From NCBI RefSeq assembly GCF_900104535.1, contig NZ_LT629710.1, positions 496,001 to 560,000 of the forward strand: a stretch of DNA of 64,000 nucleotides. The letters are read 5' to 3'. This document shows positions 26,107 to 35,366 of this stretch, one piece after another. The DNA is from Nakamurella panacisegetis (GTDB lineage: Bacteria; Actinomycetota; Actinomycetes; Mycobacteriales; Nakamurellaceae). Numbering within the stretch: the first letter of the stretch is position 1; each line of letters starts with the position of its first letter. A program made the translations under genes and the position numbers. The notes under the pieces were generated by a model. It was not told the DNA's origin, did no database searches, and was given only the letters and a program-made list of their open reading frames with translations.

Positions 26107-27498
26107 TCACGCAAGCTCCGGGAACTCCAGCAGCTCCGTGACCAGCGCCGCAATAGGGGATCGTTCGGATCTGGTCAGCGTGACGTGCGCGAACAGCGGG
26201 TGTCCCTTCAGCGCCTCGATCACGGCTGCGATTCCGTCGTGTCGCCCGACCAGAAGGTTGTCCCGCTGGGCGACGTCATGGGTCAGCACGACCCGCGAGT
26301 TGGACCCGAGCCGGGACAGCACGGTGAGTAGCACGTTGCGCTCCAGCGACTGGGCCTCGTCGACGATGACGAAGGAGTCGTGCAAAGACCGCCCCCGGAT
26401 GTGGGTGAGCGGCAGCACCTCCAGCATCCCCCGCGCGATCACCTCCTCCACCACGGCCGGCGAGGCGATGGCCGAGAGGGTGTCGAACACAGCCTGGGCC
26501 CACGGCTGCATCTTGTCGTTCTCGCTGCCCGGCAGGTAGCCCAGCTCCTGGCCCCCGACCGCGTAGAGCGGTCGGAAGACGACCACTTTGCGGTGCGCGC
26601 GACGCTCCATCACCAGGTCGAGTCCGGCGCACAGGGCGAGCGCGGACTTGCCGGTGCCGGCCCGACCGCCGAGCGAGACGATGCCGACCTCGTCGTCCAT
26701 GAGCAGATCCAGGGCGATGCGCTGTTCGGCCGACCTTCCCCGGAGGCCGAACGCCTCCTTCTCGCCGCGGACCAACCGGATCTGCTTGCCGGAGGTGACC
26801 CGTCCCAGGGCCGACCCGGTCGGCGTGATCAGCTTGACGCCGGTGTGGCAGGGCAGATCCCGGGCCACATCGGAGTCGATCAGGCCGGTGTGGAACAAGG
26901 TGTCGACCTGCTCGGTGCCGACCTCGATCTCGGCCATCCCGGTCCACCCGGACGATACGACGTCCTGCGCCCGGTACTCGTCCGCGGTCAGACCGACCGC
27001 CGACGCCTTCACCCGCAACGGCATGTCCTTGGACACCAGGGTGACGTTCTTGCCCTCGGCGGCCAGATTGAGGGCGCAGGCCAGGATGCGGGAGTCGTTG
27101 CTCTCGTTGCGGAAGCCGGCCGGCAGCAACCGCGGATCGGTGTGGTTCAACTCGACGTGCATCGTGCCGCCGGAATCGTCCTGACCGACCGGGATCGGCG
27201 CGTCCAATCGGCCGTGCTCGATGCGCAGGTCGTCGAGCATGCGCAGGGCCTGACGGGCGAAGTACCCCAACTCCGGGTGGTGCCGCTTGGCCTCGAGTTC
27301 CCCGATCACCACCAGCGGCAGTACCACCTCGTGTTCGGCGAACTTCGTGAGCGCCCACGGATCGGAGAGCAGGACCGACGTGTCGATCACGTAGGTCCGG
27401 CGGGCCTGGCCGGCGGCGTCAGGGGCGGAGGCGGCTACGTCCGACGGCTCGGCAGGCGTCGGCGTGGAGGTCGGGGAGACGGAACGACGTGGGACCAC
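26107..27498 (-). CDS. phoH: PhoH family protein with N-terminal PIN nuclease domain (PhoH2 type)
   Basis: 463 residues. A PIN domain (~30-170) starts with '[13 protein letters not shown]', whose Asp is a metal ligand. The PhoH ATPase domain (~250-460) carries Walker A '[13 protein letters not shown]' and Walker B '[11 protein letters not shown]'. Such fusions act as RNA helicase/ribonucleases in mycobacteria. GTG 27498 is chosen because AAGGAG lies 6 nt upstream; the frame continues to 27681, but the added residues are low-complexity. M. tuberculosis Rv1095 is the counterpart. Confidence 0.94.
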   Translation of the reverse strand: MVPRRSVSPTSTPTPAEPSDVAASAPDAAGQARRTYVIDTSVLLSDPWALTKFAEHEVVLPLVVIGELEAKRHHPELGYFARQALRMLDDLRIEHGRLDAPIPVGQDDSGGTMHVELNHTDPRLLPAGFRNESNDSRILACALNLAAEGKNVTLVSKDMPLRVKASAVGLTADEYRAQDVVSSGWTGMAEIEVGTEQVDTLFHTGLIDSDVARDLPCHTGVKLITPTGSALGRVTSGKQIRLVRGEKEAFGLRGRSAEQRIALDLLMDDEVGIVSLGGRAGTGKSALALCAGLDLVMERRAHRKVVVFRPLYAVGGQELGYLPGSENDKMQPWAQAVFDTLSAIASPAVVEEVIARGMLEVLPLTHIRGRSLHDSFVIVDEAQSLERNVLLTVLSRLGSNSRVVLTHDVAQRDNLLVGRHDGIAAVIEALKGHPLFAHVTLTRSERSPIAALVTELLEFPELA

Positions 27499-27744
27499 GA
27501 ACAGCTCCTTGACGACGCGGGCACGCGCGCCTGGCAGAGTGGGCCGGTGGTCCCGACGGGGATCCGGCGCTGGGCCGGCCCCCCGAGGGGCCCGGTACCG
27601 GCCCCCTGTCATCGAGGTGCTGGAATATTCCGGCACTGTCCAATCGGGGCCTCCCGTGTGACCCGCAGAACTGCGGTGCACTCCTGGGACGCTACCGCCG
27701 AGACCCTCGCCGACACGTCAGAAACGCGAACGACGGCGTGAACA

Positions 27745-29346
27745 TCAGGTTTCAGCCGTGGGCACCGGCGTCGGCGGAGCCGGCGCACCGTGGTGGTCGC
27801 CGGCCGCGGGACGCTCGTGAGCGGGAGCCGCCCCGTCGGCCCTGGACGGGTTCAGCTGGGACAGATCGATGGGGCCGGTGGTGACGCCGACCGGCGCGTC
27901 GGCCGGCATCCCGGCCACCGCCGCCGTACCGACCGGCCTGGGCAGCACCACGGTCATGGTCAGGCCGCCACCGGGCGCGTTGGCGGCCAGTATCCGGCCG
28001 CCGTGGGACCGGACGATGGCCGCCACGATCGACAGACCCAGCCCGCTGCCGCCGTTCTCCCGCGACCGCGACTCGTCCTCCCGGAAGAACCGGTCGAACA
28101 ACCGGGGCAGCGCCTCGGGCGACACCCCTGGTCCGTCGTCGGTCACGGTCACGGCCACCTCGTCGTGTCCCGGCAGTACCGACACCGTGGCCGTGGTGCC
28201 GGGCGGGGTGTGAGTCCGCACGTTGGAGAGCAGGTTGGCGAAGAGCTGGTGCAGTCGCAACCGGTCACCGACCACCACGGTGGGCCGGGTCGCCCCGACC
28301 AGCCGCCAGGTGCGGCTGGAATCGATGACGGCGGCGTCGTCGACCACACCCACCAGCAGTTGCGCCAGGTCGACCGGCTCGTGCTCGCGGGGCTGCTCGG
28401 CGTCGGCCTTGATCAACGTGAGCAGATCTTCGACCAGACCGCCCATCCGCCGGGCCTCGAATCCCATTCGGTCCATGGCCCTGGCCACCGCGGCCTCGTC
28501 GGGCAGCATCCCGGCCTTGTAGAGCTCGGAGTAGCCCCGCACCGCGGCCACCGGGGTGCGCAACTCGTGCGAGGCGTCGGCGACGAACTGCCGCAGACGT
28601 GCCTCGTTGCGTTGCTGCTCATCCAGCAGGCCCCCGATACCGTCCAGCATGCCGTTGAACGCCGTCCCCAGCCGGCCGATCTCGGTACTCGGGTCGCCCG
28701 GAGTGACGCGACGGTCAAGATCGCCGTCGGCGATGTCGTCGGCCGTGTTGGCCATGATCTCCAGCGGCTTGAGCTCGCGGCGGATGATCAGGCTGGCGAT
28801 GAAGCCCAGCAGTACCAGCAGGCCGATCGACACCAGCAGCTCCAGCAGGATCAGGCTGCGCACCGTTCCCGACACGTCGTCGAGGCCGACCCAGGCCACC
28901 AGGTAGGCGGTGTTCCCCAACCCGTCGGTGCCCTGGGCGGCGAAGATCCGGTAGCGGGTCGGCCCACCGTCGGCGTCCCCGACGGTTGCCGGCTCGTTCG
29001 TCGGCGGTTCGCTGCCGATCGCCGGATTGCCGGTCCGGTCCCGTGTCGGGGGCAGGATCACCTTGGCGATTCCGCCGGCCGACACGATCGACCAGCCGAC
29101 CTCGCCGCTGAGCGGGGTCGACGAGGCGGCCTGGGTCAGGGCGTTGGTCGACGTTCGGCCGCTGACCACGATCGCCTTGACGGCGCTGGTCAGGGTGGCG
29201 TCCCGATCCGTGAGCAACGAGGCCCGGACACTCAACGGCAGTACGACGTCCACCGCGACCAGGCCGATGGCCGACACGGCCACGACCAGGAGGATCAATC
29301 GGGCCCGTAGTCCCCAACGGGCCCGAACGGGAACCGGCGCGGACAT
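27745..29346 (-). CDS. Two-component sensor histidine kinase
   Basis: 533 residues. Transmembrane helix ~16-37, an extracytoplasmic sensor of ~125 residues, a second helix ~165-188, HAMP (~190-242), HisKA with phosphoacceptor His in 'DASHELRTP', and HATPase with 'NLLSNVRTHTPPG', 'DDGPGV' and 'GGSGLGLSIV'. The C-terminal ~55 residues are Pro/Ala/His-rich and unusual. Its response regulator lies 34 nt upstream on the same strand, so they form a pair. The signal is unknown. The general layout matches TrcS/PrrB-like actinobacterial kinases. Confidence 0.94.
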   Translation of the reverse strand: MSAPVPVRARWGLRARLILLVVAVSAIGLVAVDVVLPLSVRASLLTDRDATLTSAVKAIVVSGRTSTNALTQAASSTPLSGEVGWSIVSAGGIAKVILPPTRDRTGNPAIGSEPPTNEPATVGDADGGPTRYRIFAAQGTDGLGNTAYLVAWVGLDDVSGTVRSLILLELLVSIGLLVLLGFIASLIIRRELKPLEIMANTADDIADGDLDRRVTPGDPSTEIGRLGTAFNGMLDGIGGLLDEQQRNEARLRQFVADASHELRTPVAAVRGYSELYKAGMLPDEAAVARAMDRMGFEARRMGGLVEDLLTLIKADAEQPREHEPVDLAQLLVGVVDDAAVIDSSRTWRLVGATRPTVVVGDRLRLHQLFANLLSNVRTHTPPGTTATVSVLPGHDEVAVTVTDDGPGVSPEALPRLFDRFFREDESRSRENGGSGLGLSIVAAIVRSHGGRILAANAPGGGLTMTVVLPRPVGTAAVAGMPADAPVGVTTGPIDLSQLNPSRADGAAPAHERPAAGDHHGAPAPPTPVPTAET

Positions 29347-29380
29347 CAGGACGTCCCGGCGATCCGGAAGGATCCCGCCA

Positions 29381-30073
29381 TCAGCGCTTCGGGACCCGCA
29401 GCACGTAACCGAAGCCGCGGTGGGTGTGGATCAGCGGCTCGCCGGTGGCGTCCACCTTGCGCCGCAGGTACGAGATGTAGGTCGCCACGACCGAGTCGTC
29501 ACCGTAGAAGTCGGTGCCCCAGACCGCGTCCAGCAACTGCTGGCGGGAGAGCACCACGTTGGCGTTGATCATCAGGTGGCGGAGCATCTTGTACTCGGTG
29601 GGCGCCAGTTCGATCGGCACTCCGGCCCGCGTCACCTGGTAGGTCTCCGGGTCCAGTTCCAGGTCGGCGACCTTGAGCACCCCGTCGGTGGCCAGGTCCG
29701 GGCGGACGCGGCGCAGGACCGCGCTGACCCGAGCGGCCAGCTCCTCCAGCCCGAACGGCTTGGTCACGTAGTCGTCGCCGCCGGCCGACAGCCCGGCGAT
29801 CTTGTCGGCCGGGGTGTCCCGGGCCGACAGGAAGACCACGCCGGCGTCGATCCCGGCCGCGCGCAGCCGGCGCATCACCTCCAGGCCGTCGAAATCGGGG
29901 AGCATGATGTCCAGGATGATCAGGTCGGGCCGCACGTCGGTGGCCACCCGCACGGCTTCGCGGCCGCTGGAGGCGACGCTGACGTCGTACCCGAGGAAAC
30001 GCATCGACGTGGCCACGATGTCCTGCAGGGACGGCTCGTCATCCACGACCAGCAACTTCGACTGCCCCGTCAT
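29381..30073 (-). CDS. OmpR/PhoB-type response regulator
   Basis: 230 residues. The receiver (~1-120) has acidic 'VVDDEPS', phosphoacceptor Asp in 'LIILDIMLPD' and Lys in 'DDYVTKPFG'. A winged-helix effector domain (~130-228) ends 'HTHRGFGYVLRVPKR'. It should be phosphorylated by the kinase encoded just downstream. GAAGAAGTGAG precedes the ATG. Its targets are unknown; the 174-nt upstream spacer shows no clear operator. Confidence 0.95.
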   Translation of the reverse strand: MTGQSKLLVVDDEPSLQDIVATSMRFLGYDVSVASSGREAVRVATDVRPDLIILDIMLPDFDGLEVMRRLRAAGIDAGVVFLSARDTPADKIAGLSAGGDDYVTKPFGLEELAARVSAVLRRVRPDLATDGVLKVADLELDPETYQVTRAGVPIELAPTEYKMLRHLMINANVVLSRQQLLDAVWGTDFYGDDSVVATYISYLRRKVDATGEPLIHTHRGFGYVLRVPKR

Positions 30074-30247
30074 GTACTCACTTCTTCATCGTCTCGAATG
30101 GTCAACGGCTCGGTCCGAGCACCGCGGGCGGACGTGCCTGCGGTGGCCGCCATGAGTAGAACATCCCAGCCCAACGGGAAAAACCCTGCCGTGCCCCTGT
30201 GAACCGGATGGGAGCTTGCGCTCGCGTCGAGATCGACCCCGTCCCGG

Positions 30248-30625
30248 TCAGTGGGACGGCGCCGTGGTCACCACCACGATCAAACCGCTGACCACCAACA
30301 GCGTGCCGGCCCAGGTCCAGAGATTGGTGCGCTCGCCCAGGATGATCGAGCTGGCCACCAGGATGGCCACGAAGCCGACGGCGTTGAACGGGTAGGCCAC
30401 GCTGAGCGGTACCCGGGACAGGGTGACCAACCAGGCCACCGCCGAGACACCGAAGATCACCAGGCCGCCGAGGATCCACGGCGAGGTGGCGGCGACCAGG
30501 ATCATCGACCGGCCGCTCTCGGCGGAGTTGGTCTTGGCCAGGTTCATCCCGTTCTTCAGCATCAGCTGACCGGTCGCGGCCAGGGCCACGGCCACCAGCA
30601 GGATTCCGAAACTGGCGAGATTCAT
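30248..30625 (-). CDS. Small EamA/ArnE-F-like membrane protein, possible lipid-linked sugar flippase subunit
   Basis: 125 residues with four predicted transmembrane helices. The 'AYPFNAVGFVAILVASSIILGERTNLWTWAGTLLVVSGL' region is typical of EamA/SMR-like half transporters such as ArnE/ArnF. GAGGAGG sits about 4 nt upstream of ATG 30625; the frame stays open to 30691 (MSSIEPAAAS). It lies 82 nt after the glycosyltransferase-methyltransferase fusion gene, on the same strand, as the last gene of the glycan cluster. A role in moving a polyprenol-linked sugar across the membrane is inferred from this context. Confidence 0.75.
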   Translation of the reverse strand: MNLASFGILLVAVALAATGQLMLKNGMNLAKTNSAESGRSMILVAATSPWILGGLVIFGVSAVAWLVTLSRVPLSVAYPFNAVGFVAILVASSIILGERTNLWTWAGTLLVVSGLIVVVTTAPSH

Positions 30626-30707
30626 ACGTCCTCCTCTGCTGACTGGCGTGGTGGCTTCCGGCGACGCGGCGGCCGGCTCGATCGACGACATGGCTCGGCC
30701 TTCCCGG

Positions 30708-32210
30708 TCAGGCGCCGATGGCGCTGGACAGGGGGTCCGGCTCGTGCACCTCGATCGAGGCCTTCACCACGTCCTCGGCGTGCGGAGTCAGACGCAGCAC
30801 GTTCTGGTAGCCGAAGAAGGTCGGGCGCACCCGGACCAGCCACTGGTCGATCCGGCGCAACACGGCGCCGAATCCGCCCGAGGCGCCGATCGTGCCCAGC
30901 GGCAGTCCGGTGGCTTCTTCCTGCAGTACGTCGAACCCAGCCCGACGGACGGTCCGGCGCAGGGTCGAACGCGTGAAGAACCGCAGGTGCGTGTTGTCCA
31001 GGACGCCACGGCGGTCGTACCCGAACAGGCCGAAGGCGACCCGGAACCGCGGGTACCAGTGCCCGAAGTTGGGGACGGACAGGATCAGCTGACCACCCGG
31101 GCGCAGCACCCGGCGCATCTCCCTGAGGGCATCGCCCGGGCGGGCCAGGTGCTCGATGATGTCGCCCGCGATGACGACGTCGAACCCGGTGCCGACCTCG
31201 GGGGCGAGCGGCTTCTCCAGATCGGCGACGTGAAAGGCGTCGGTGCGCTCGCGCACGTGCGGCAGTTCGATCGCATCGACCCCGACGACGGTGTGACCAG
31301 CGGCGCGGATCTTCTCGGCCAGGAGGCCGGCCGAGCAACCGAGGTCGAGCACACGTGCCGGCGGCAGCGTGGCCATCATCTCCAGGATCAGGGAGTGGGA
31401 CGAACCGTCCCCCTCCTTGAAGTCGTATTCGTCGGGCGTCGGGACCCATTCGGACGTGCCGAACCCCTGGACTGCGAGCCGGTACTCCAGGACGTCCCGG
31501 ACGACGTCCTTGGCGTACTTCATCCCGTCCACGTAGCAGATCTCGTCGCCGTAGTAGGTCGGGATCGGCACCTCGACGATCTTGCCGCCGGCGTGCAGGA
31601 CCTGGGCGATGATCTGGGTGTCGAAGTCGAACCCGTCGCTGTTGGCTTCGAACGGGATGGCCTGGAGCACGTCCGTGCGGTACGCCCGATACCCCGAGTG
31701 GAACTCCGTCAGGTCGGTACCGAGGACCTTGTTCTCGAACGTCGTCAGCACCCGGTTGCCGAGCCGCTTGTAGAGCGGCATGCCGCCCTCCTTGGCCGCG
31801 CCCGGGTGCATCATCCGCGAGCCGAAGACCGCCGCGCAGTCGGTGGTGAAGAACGGCGCGACGATGTCGGGCAGGCTCTCCGGCGCGTACTGGCCATCGG
31901 CATGCAGAAGCACCACCAGGTCAAGACCACTTTCAATGGCGAGACGATAGGCGGCCTTTTGATTTCCGCCATAACCGAGATTCTTTGTGTGACGAATCAC
32001 GGTGGTGCGCGGCGTATCTTCACGCGCAGCCCACACCTGTCCGAGTTCGAACGTCTGGTCGCCACTTGCGTCGTCGCAGATGAACACTTCCTCGATGCGC
32101 GGCCGAAAATCGGCCGGGATGCGATCGAGCGTCTTGTGCAGGGTGGTCTCCGCGTTGTACGCGACCACGACGATCCCTATGCGTAGGGCCGCAGTCTTCT
32201 GCTGGGTCAC
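30708..32210 (-). CDS. Bifunctional family-2 glycosyltransferase / SAM-dependent methyltransferase fusion
   Basis: 500 residues in two enzymes. Residues ~8-235 are a GT2 domain of the polyprenyl-phosphate hexose synthase type: 'VVVAYNAETTL', 'CDDASGD', and the metal/nucleotide motif 'HADGQ' with Asp105. Residues ~275-430 are a class I methyltransferase with motif I 'VLDLGCSAG' at 287-295 and 'GDIIEHLARPGDALREMRRVLRPGG'. The two may make and methylate a lipid-linked sugar. It starts with GTG, preceded by GAGAGGAAAG and overlapping the upstream gene (GTGA). Confidence 0.88.
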   Translation of the reverse strand: MTQQKTAALRIGIVVVAYNAETTLHKTLDRIPADFRPRIEEVFICDDASGDQTFELGQVWAAREDTPRTTVIRHTKNLGYGGNQKAAYRLAIESGLDLVVLLHADGQYAPESLPDIVAPFFTTDCAAVFGSRMMHPGAAKEGGMPLYKRLGNRVLTTFENKVLGTDLTEFHSGYRAYRTDVLQAIPFEANSDGFDFDTQIIAQVLHAGGKIVEVPIPTYYGDEICYVDGMKYAKDVVRDVLEYRLAVQGFGTSEWVPTPDEYDFKEGDGSSHSLILEMMATLPPARVLDLGCSAGLLAEKIRAAGHTVVGVDAIELPHVRERTDAFHVADLEKPLAPEVGTGFDVVIAGDIIEHLARPGDALREMRRVLRPGGQLILSVPNFGHWYPRFRVAFGLFGYDRRGVLDNTHLRFFTRSTLRRTVRRAGFDVLQEEATGLPLGTIGASGGFGAVLRRIDQWLVRVRPTFFGYQNVLRLTPHAEDVVKASIEVHEPDPLSSAIGA

Positions 32211-33442
32211 AGTTCTTTCCTCTCGAGTGGCCTGGCGTGTTTACCCTGGGGAGTCACCTCGGCCGAAGTGCCGCCGGGTCCCGCCGGGGCCCGGGGGATC
32301 AACCTGATCGTGCCACGGATACCGAGGACCACCAATACGAGCCAGGGCACCAGCATGGCGATCAGCTCGTACTGCGGAACGACGAAGGTGGCCGAGGCCT
32401 TGTACCAGGGGAGCCCACCGCTCCACCGGTTGTAGATCATGAACAGGATGATCCCGGCCGTGGCGTTGTAGACCGTGGCCCACCCGATGCCGATCAGGTA
32501 GGACGCGGCCATCGGCCACACCATGTACTGCACGGCCCAGGTCGGGGCCAGGGCCAGGAAGGCCACCAGGGACCAGCCGATCGCCGTGGCGACCACCTCC
32601 GGCCTCCGCCACACCGCTACCGCGGGAACGACTGCGCAGATCACGACGACCAGGATGCGGCCGGATCCGGCGTACCAGGCGACCCACCCCGGGTCACCCA
32701 GCCAGTGCCCGATCTGAGCGATCCCCCAGGGCGACCGGAAGAACCCGGCGTAACCGATGACGTTGGTTCGCAGCGGGGTGAACTCCAGGAGCAGGGCCGG
32801 CCCCCAGGTGACGCCGAACGTCACGAGGAAACCGGCGATGAACCGCAGCACCTCGCGTCGGCCGCGGCGCAAGGCGAAGACCAGCAGGGCGGGGATCACG
32901 ACCATGGGCACGATCTTGATGCCGATCGCGATCGCGATCGCCGCGCCGGCCGCGATCGGCATCCGGCGATCGGCCAGCAGGTAGGTCGACAGCAGGACGA
33001 ACGCGACGAAGGTGGGGTCCGTATTGCCGTGGAAGCCCGAGACCAATATCAGGACCGGGCTGACGGCGACGCCGATCGCGCCGAACTGCGCGCGACGCAG
33101 CGGCATTCGGCGGCGAAGCAATTCGAAGACCAGAAATGCCGAACCCACGTCGGCCAGACTGGCCAATGCTCGAATCGTGAACCGATACGGAATGCCCGTC
33201 CCCGAGATCAGATTCACGAACTGCAGCAGATAACCGACGAGAGGCGGATGGTTGTAGAACGACAACCTGAACGTCAAGCCGTAGATACCGACCGGGCCGG
33301 CCTGACGTACGCCGGCCAGAAAGTCACCCCAATGGCCGATGTCGTTCGTACCGTAGGTGGTCGCCGCCAGCACCAGCTTGATGACCAGGGCCACCGCGGC
33401 GAATGCGAGCACCCCCCGGCGCGCCGCGCGGACCGAGATCAC
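32207..33442 (-). CDS. Polytopic membrane glycosyltransferase, GT-C/GT87-like
   Basis: 411 residues with about ten or eleven transmembrane helices. The first periplasmic loop carries acidic residues ('YGTNDIGHWGDFLAGV') as expected for GT-C enzymes that use polyprenyl-phosphate sugars, and 'FYNHPPLVGYLLQ' is typical of the GT87/DUF2029 group. It probably transfers a sugar on the outer membrane face. GTG 33442 overlaps the stop of the methyltransferase gene (GTGA); the longer frame to 33568 is shadow sequence. The following GT2 gene could supply its polyprenyl-phosphate donor. Confidence 0.85.
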   Translation of the reverse strand: MISVRAARRGVLAFAAVALVIKLVLAATTYGTNDIGHWGDFLAGVRQAGPVGIYGLTFRLSFYNHPPLVGYLLQFVNLISGTGIPYRFTIRALASLADVGSAFLVFELLRRRMPLRRAQFGAIGVAVSPVLILVSGFHGNTDPTFVAFVLLSTYLLADRRMPIAAGAAIAIAIGIKIVPMVVIPALLVFALRRGRREVLRFIAGFLVTFGVTWGPALLLEFTPLRTNVIGYAGFFRSPWGIAQIGHWLGDPGWVAWYAGSGRILVVVICAVVPAVAVWRRPEVVATAIGWSLVAFLALAPTWAVQYMVWPMAASYLIGIGWATVYNATAGIILFMIYNRWSGGLPWYKASATFVVPQYELIAMLVPWLVLVVLGIRGTIRLIPRAPAGPGGTSAEVTPQGKHARPLERKEL

Positions 33443-34212
33443 CTCACGCGGCGGGCCAGCGCGACGAGCCCGTTGCCCTTGCCCGGTACCAATCGCTGCA
33501 GCCACTGGAACGGCGCGATCCCGACCGTGATGATCAGCGATGACAGCCGCTTGGACGGTTGCAACCATCGCCCGGAGTGCGCGGTCTGGTCGGTGGTGGA
33601 GTCCTCCAACTGCGGGGATCCGTCGGCCACGCGGTTACGGATGGCCTCCAGTGCGAACGCCAGCGGCCAGCCGTACAGGCGGACGGTGACCGGTTCGAAT
33701 CCGGCCGCCCGCAGCTTGTCACTCAACTCCGCCGGCGAGTACCTCCGGTAGTGACCGACCGCCTTGTCCCAGGTGCCGAACATGTGCTGCCAGGCCGGCA
33801 CCGACAGAATCAGATGACCGCCCGGACGAACCAGGTGGGCCCACTCGGCCAGCGCAGCCTCGTCGTCCTCGAGATGTTCGAGCACCTCGAATGCGCACAC
33901 TGCGTCGAACGTGGTACCGGGCGGCAGGTCGGTGGTCAGCTCGTTGCGCACCTGTCCGCCGCGCGGCTCGATCCGGGCCCGGGCGATCTCGAAGGACGTC
34001 GGGTCCGGCTCCACCGCCAGGAACGACGGGGTCAGGCCGACCAGGCGGGCGCCCATTGCCCCCTGCCCGCAGCCGATCTCCAGAGTGGTCTCTGGCCGGG
34101 CCAGCTTCATCGCCCGCTTGATGAGGGGCCATCGCAGGGCTCCCCGCGGGGTCAACGGCGCGGCGGCCTGCTTCGCGCCCCGTGGGGTCGCGGAAAAGCT
34201 CGTATCGGTCAT
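33439..34212 (-). CDS. Class I SAM-dependent methyltransferase of the glycan cluster
   Basis: 257 residues. The core has 'TTLEIGCGQGAMGARLVG' (motif I), 'FDAVCAFEVLEHLEDDEAALAEWAHLVRPGGHLILSVPAW'-type sequence and 'HYRRYSPAELSDKLRAAGF', the arrangement of the Methyltransf_11 group associated with glycosyltransferases. It overlaps its neighbours on both sides by 4 nt. The substrate is probably a sugar or glycolipid intermediate of this cluster. Confidence 0.87.
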   Translation of the reverse strand: MTDTSFSATPRGAKQAAAPLTPRGALRWPLIKRAMKLARPETTLEIGCGQGAMGARLVGLTPSFLAVEPDPTSFEIARARIEPRGGQVRNELTTDLPPGTTFDAVCAFEVLEHLEDDEAALAEWAHLVRPGGHLILSVPAWQHMFGTWDKAVGHYRRYSPAELSDKLRAAGFEPVTVRLYGWPLAFALEAIRNRVADGSPQLEDSTTDQTAHSGRWLQPSKRLSSLIITVGIAPFQWLQRLVPGKGNGLVALARRVR

Positions 34213-35366
34213 CGACTCTCACTCGTGGGCACGGATGGCAGTCTAGCCACCAACTCGCCGATCACGGCGCCACCGGAGAACGCGTCGCGTGCCAACTCCC
34301 GGGCCTGACGGCGACGGCGCCCCAGACGCTCCCGGTCGCCCACCAGGGCGGCCAGCGTCGACGCCAGCGCGACGTGGTCTCCGGGCGGAACGAACTCCGC
34401 GTGATCCTGCAGCACCCGGCGCTGGGGCGGGGTGTCCGAGGTGACGATCGCGCAGCCGGCCGCGGCGGCCTGATAGACCTTGTTGGGCACCACCTGAGCG
34501 GCCTTGGCCGTGGTACCGAAAATGCCCAACGCGATGTGATGAGCGGCGACGACGGCCGGGAGATCATCGGAGGCCACCCAGTCGATCCAGCGCGCGGGGG
34601 CATCCGCGCCGGCCGCGTCCTTGCACTCCGCCAGATCCTGACCGGAGCCGACCATCGTCACCGAGATGTCCTTGGGGCCCAACCCCATTCCATCCAGCGC
34701 CTTCAAAGCCCGCCCGATCGTGACCGCCCCTTGAAGGGGGGTGAACAGGCCGTAGAAGATCACCCGCACCGGTTCGCCCTGGCCTGGATCGGCCGCTGCC
34801 GCCGCGCCCGCCCCGAACCAGGACGAATCAGCGCCGACCGCGGCCACCACGGCGCGCGATGCGAGCCGCTCCGGCACCCTGGACCGGTGCTCGATGGTGT
34901 CGAGCACGATCAGGTCGGCCGCCTTCATGGCGAGGGTGTCCACCAGGGCCAGGGCCCGCGTGACCAGCCCCGGTCGCGCGCCGCGGTCGAGTGCCGTCCC
35001 GGACGCGAAGATCAGGTGGTCGAGCGCGATGACCGAACCGCGGAAGACCAAGCGGGCCAGATGCACGTCGAAGTGCCCCATGTAACCCACCAGTACGACA
35101 TCGGGCCGGTTGCGCCGTCGTTCCGCGCGTCCGCGGCGCCACAACCGGACCCAGCGGACCAGCAGTTTCGCCGGCAGCACGGGGGCCGTCCACGGCTTCT
35201 GCAACATCGACACCCGCTGAGCCGTGGAAAGTCCAAGCGGTTCGTTGATCTCGACCACGTTGTTCCCGGCCGCCCGCAGTCCTTCCATCAGGACCCGGAC
35301 CCGCGGATGCGCGTCGGCCTGGTAGGTGCCGAAGACGACGATGCGGCGGGCCCGTGGCTCTCTCAC
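34209..35366 (-). CDS. GT-B (family 4-like) glycosyltransferase
   Basis: 385 residues. The N-terminal half starts 'RRIVVFGTYQADAHPRVRVL' and the C-terminal half has the GT4 nucleotide-sugar region ('VPNKVYQAAAAGCAIVTSDTPPQRRVL'), with an acidic/Lys-containing 'FGTTAKAAQVVPNK' stretch. It probably works on the cytoplasmic membrane face. GTG 35366 overlaps the stop of the LPG-synthase-like gene (GTGA); the same frame extends to 36377 only as shadow sequence. Confidence 0.85.
   Translation of the reverse strand: MREPRARRIVVFGTYQADAHPRVRVLMEGLRAAGNNVVEINEPLGLSTAQRVSMLQKPWTAPVLPAKLLVRWVRLWRRGRAERRRNRPDVVLVGYMGHFDVHLARLVFRGSVIALDHLIFASGTALDRGARPGLVTRALALVDTLAMKAADLIVLDTIEHRSRVPERLASRAVVAAVGADSSWFGAGAAAAADPGQGEPVRVIFYGLFTPLQGAVTIGRALKALDGMGLGPKDISVTMVGSGQDLAECKDAAGADAPARWIDWVASDDLPAVVAAHHIALGIFGTTAKAAQVVPNKVYQAAAAGCAIVTSDTPPQRRVLQDHAEFVPPGDHVALASTLAALVGDRERLGRRRRQARELARDAFSGGAVIGELVARLPSVPTSESR

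Noticed and set aside
26107-27681. Longer PhoH reading frame starting at 27681
   Set aside because: The extra 61 residues are low-complexity and the GTG at 27498 has AAGGAG at ideal spacing.
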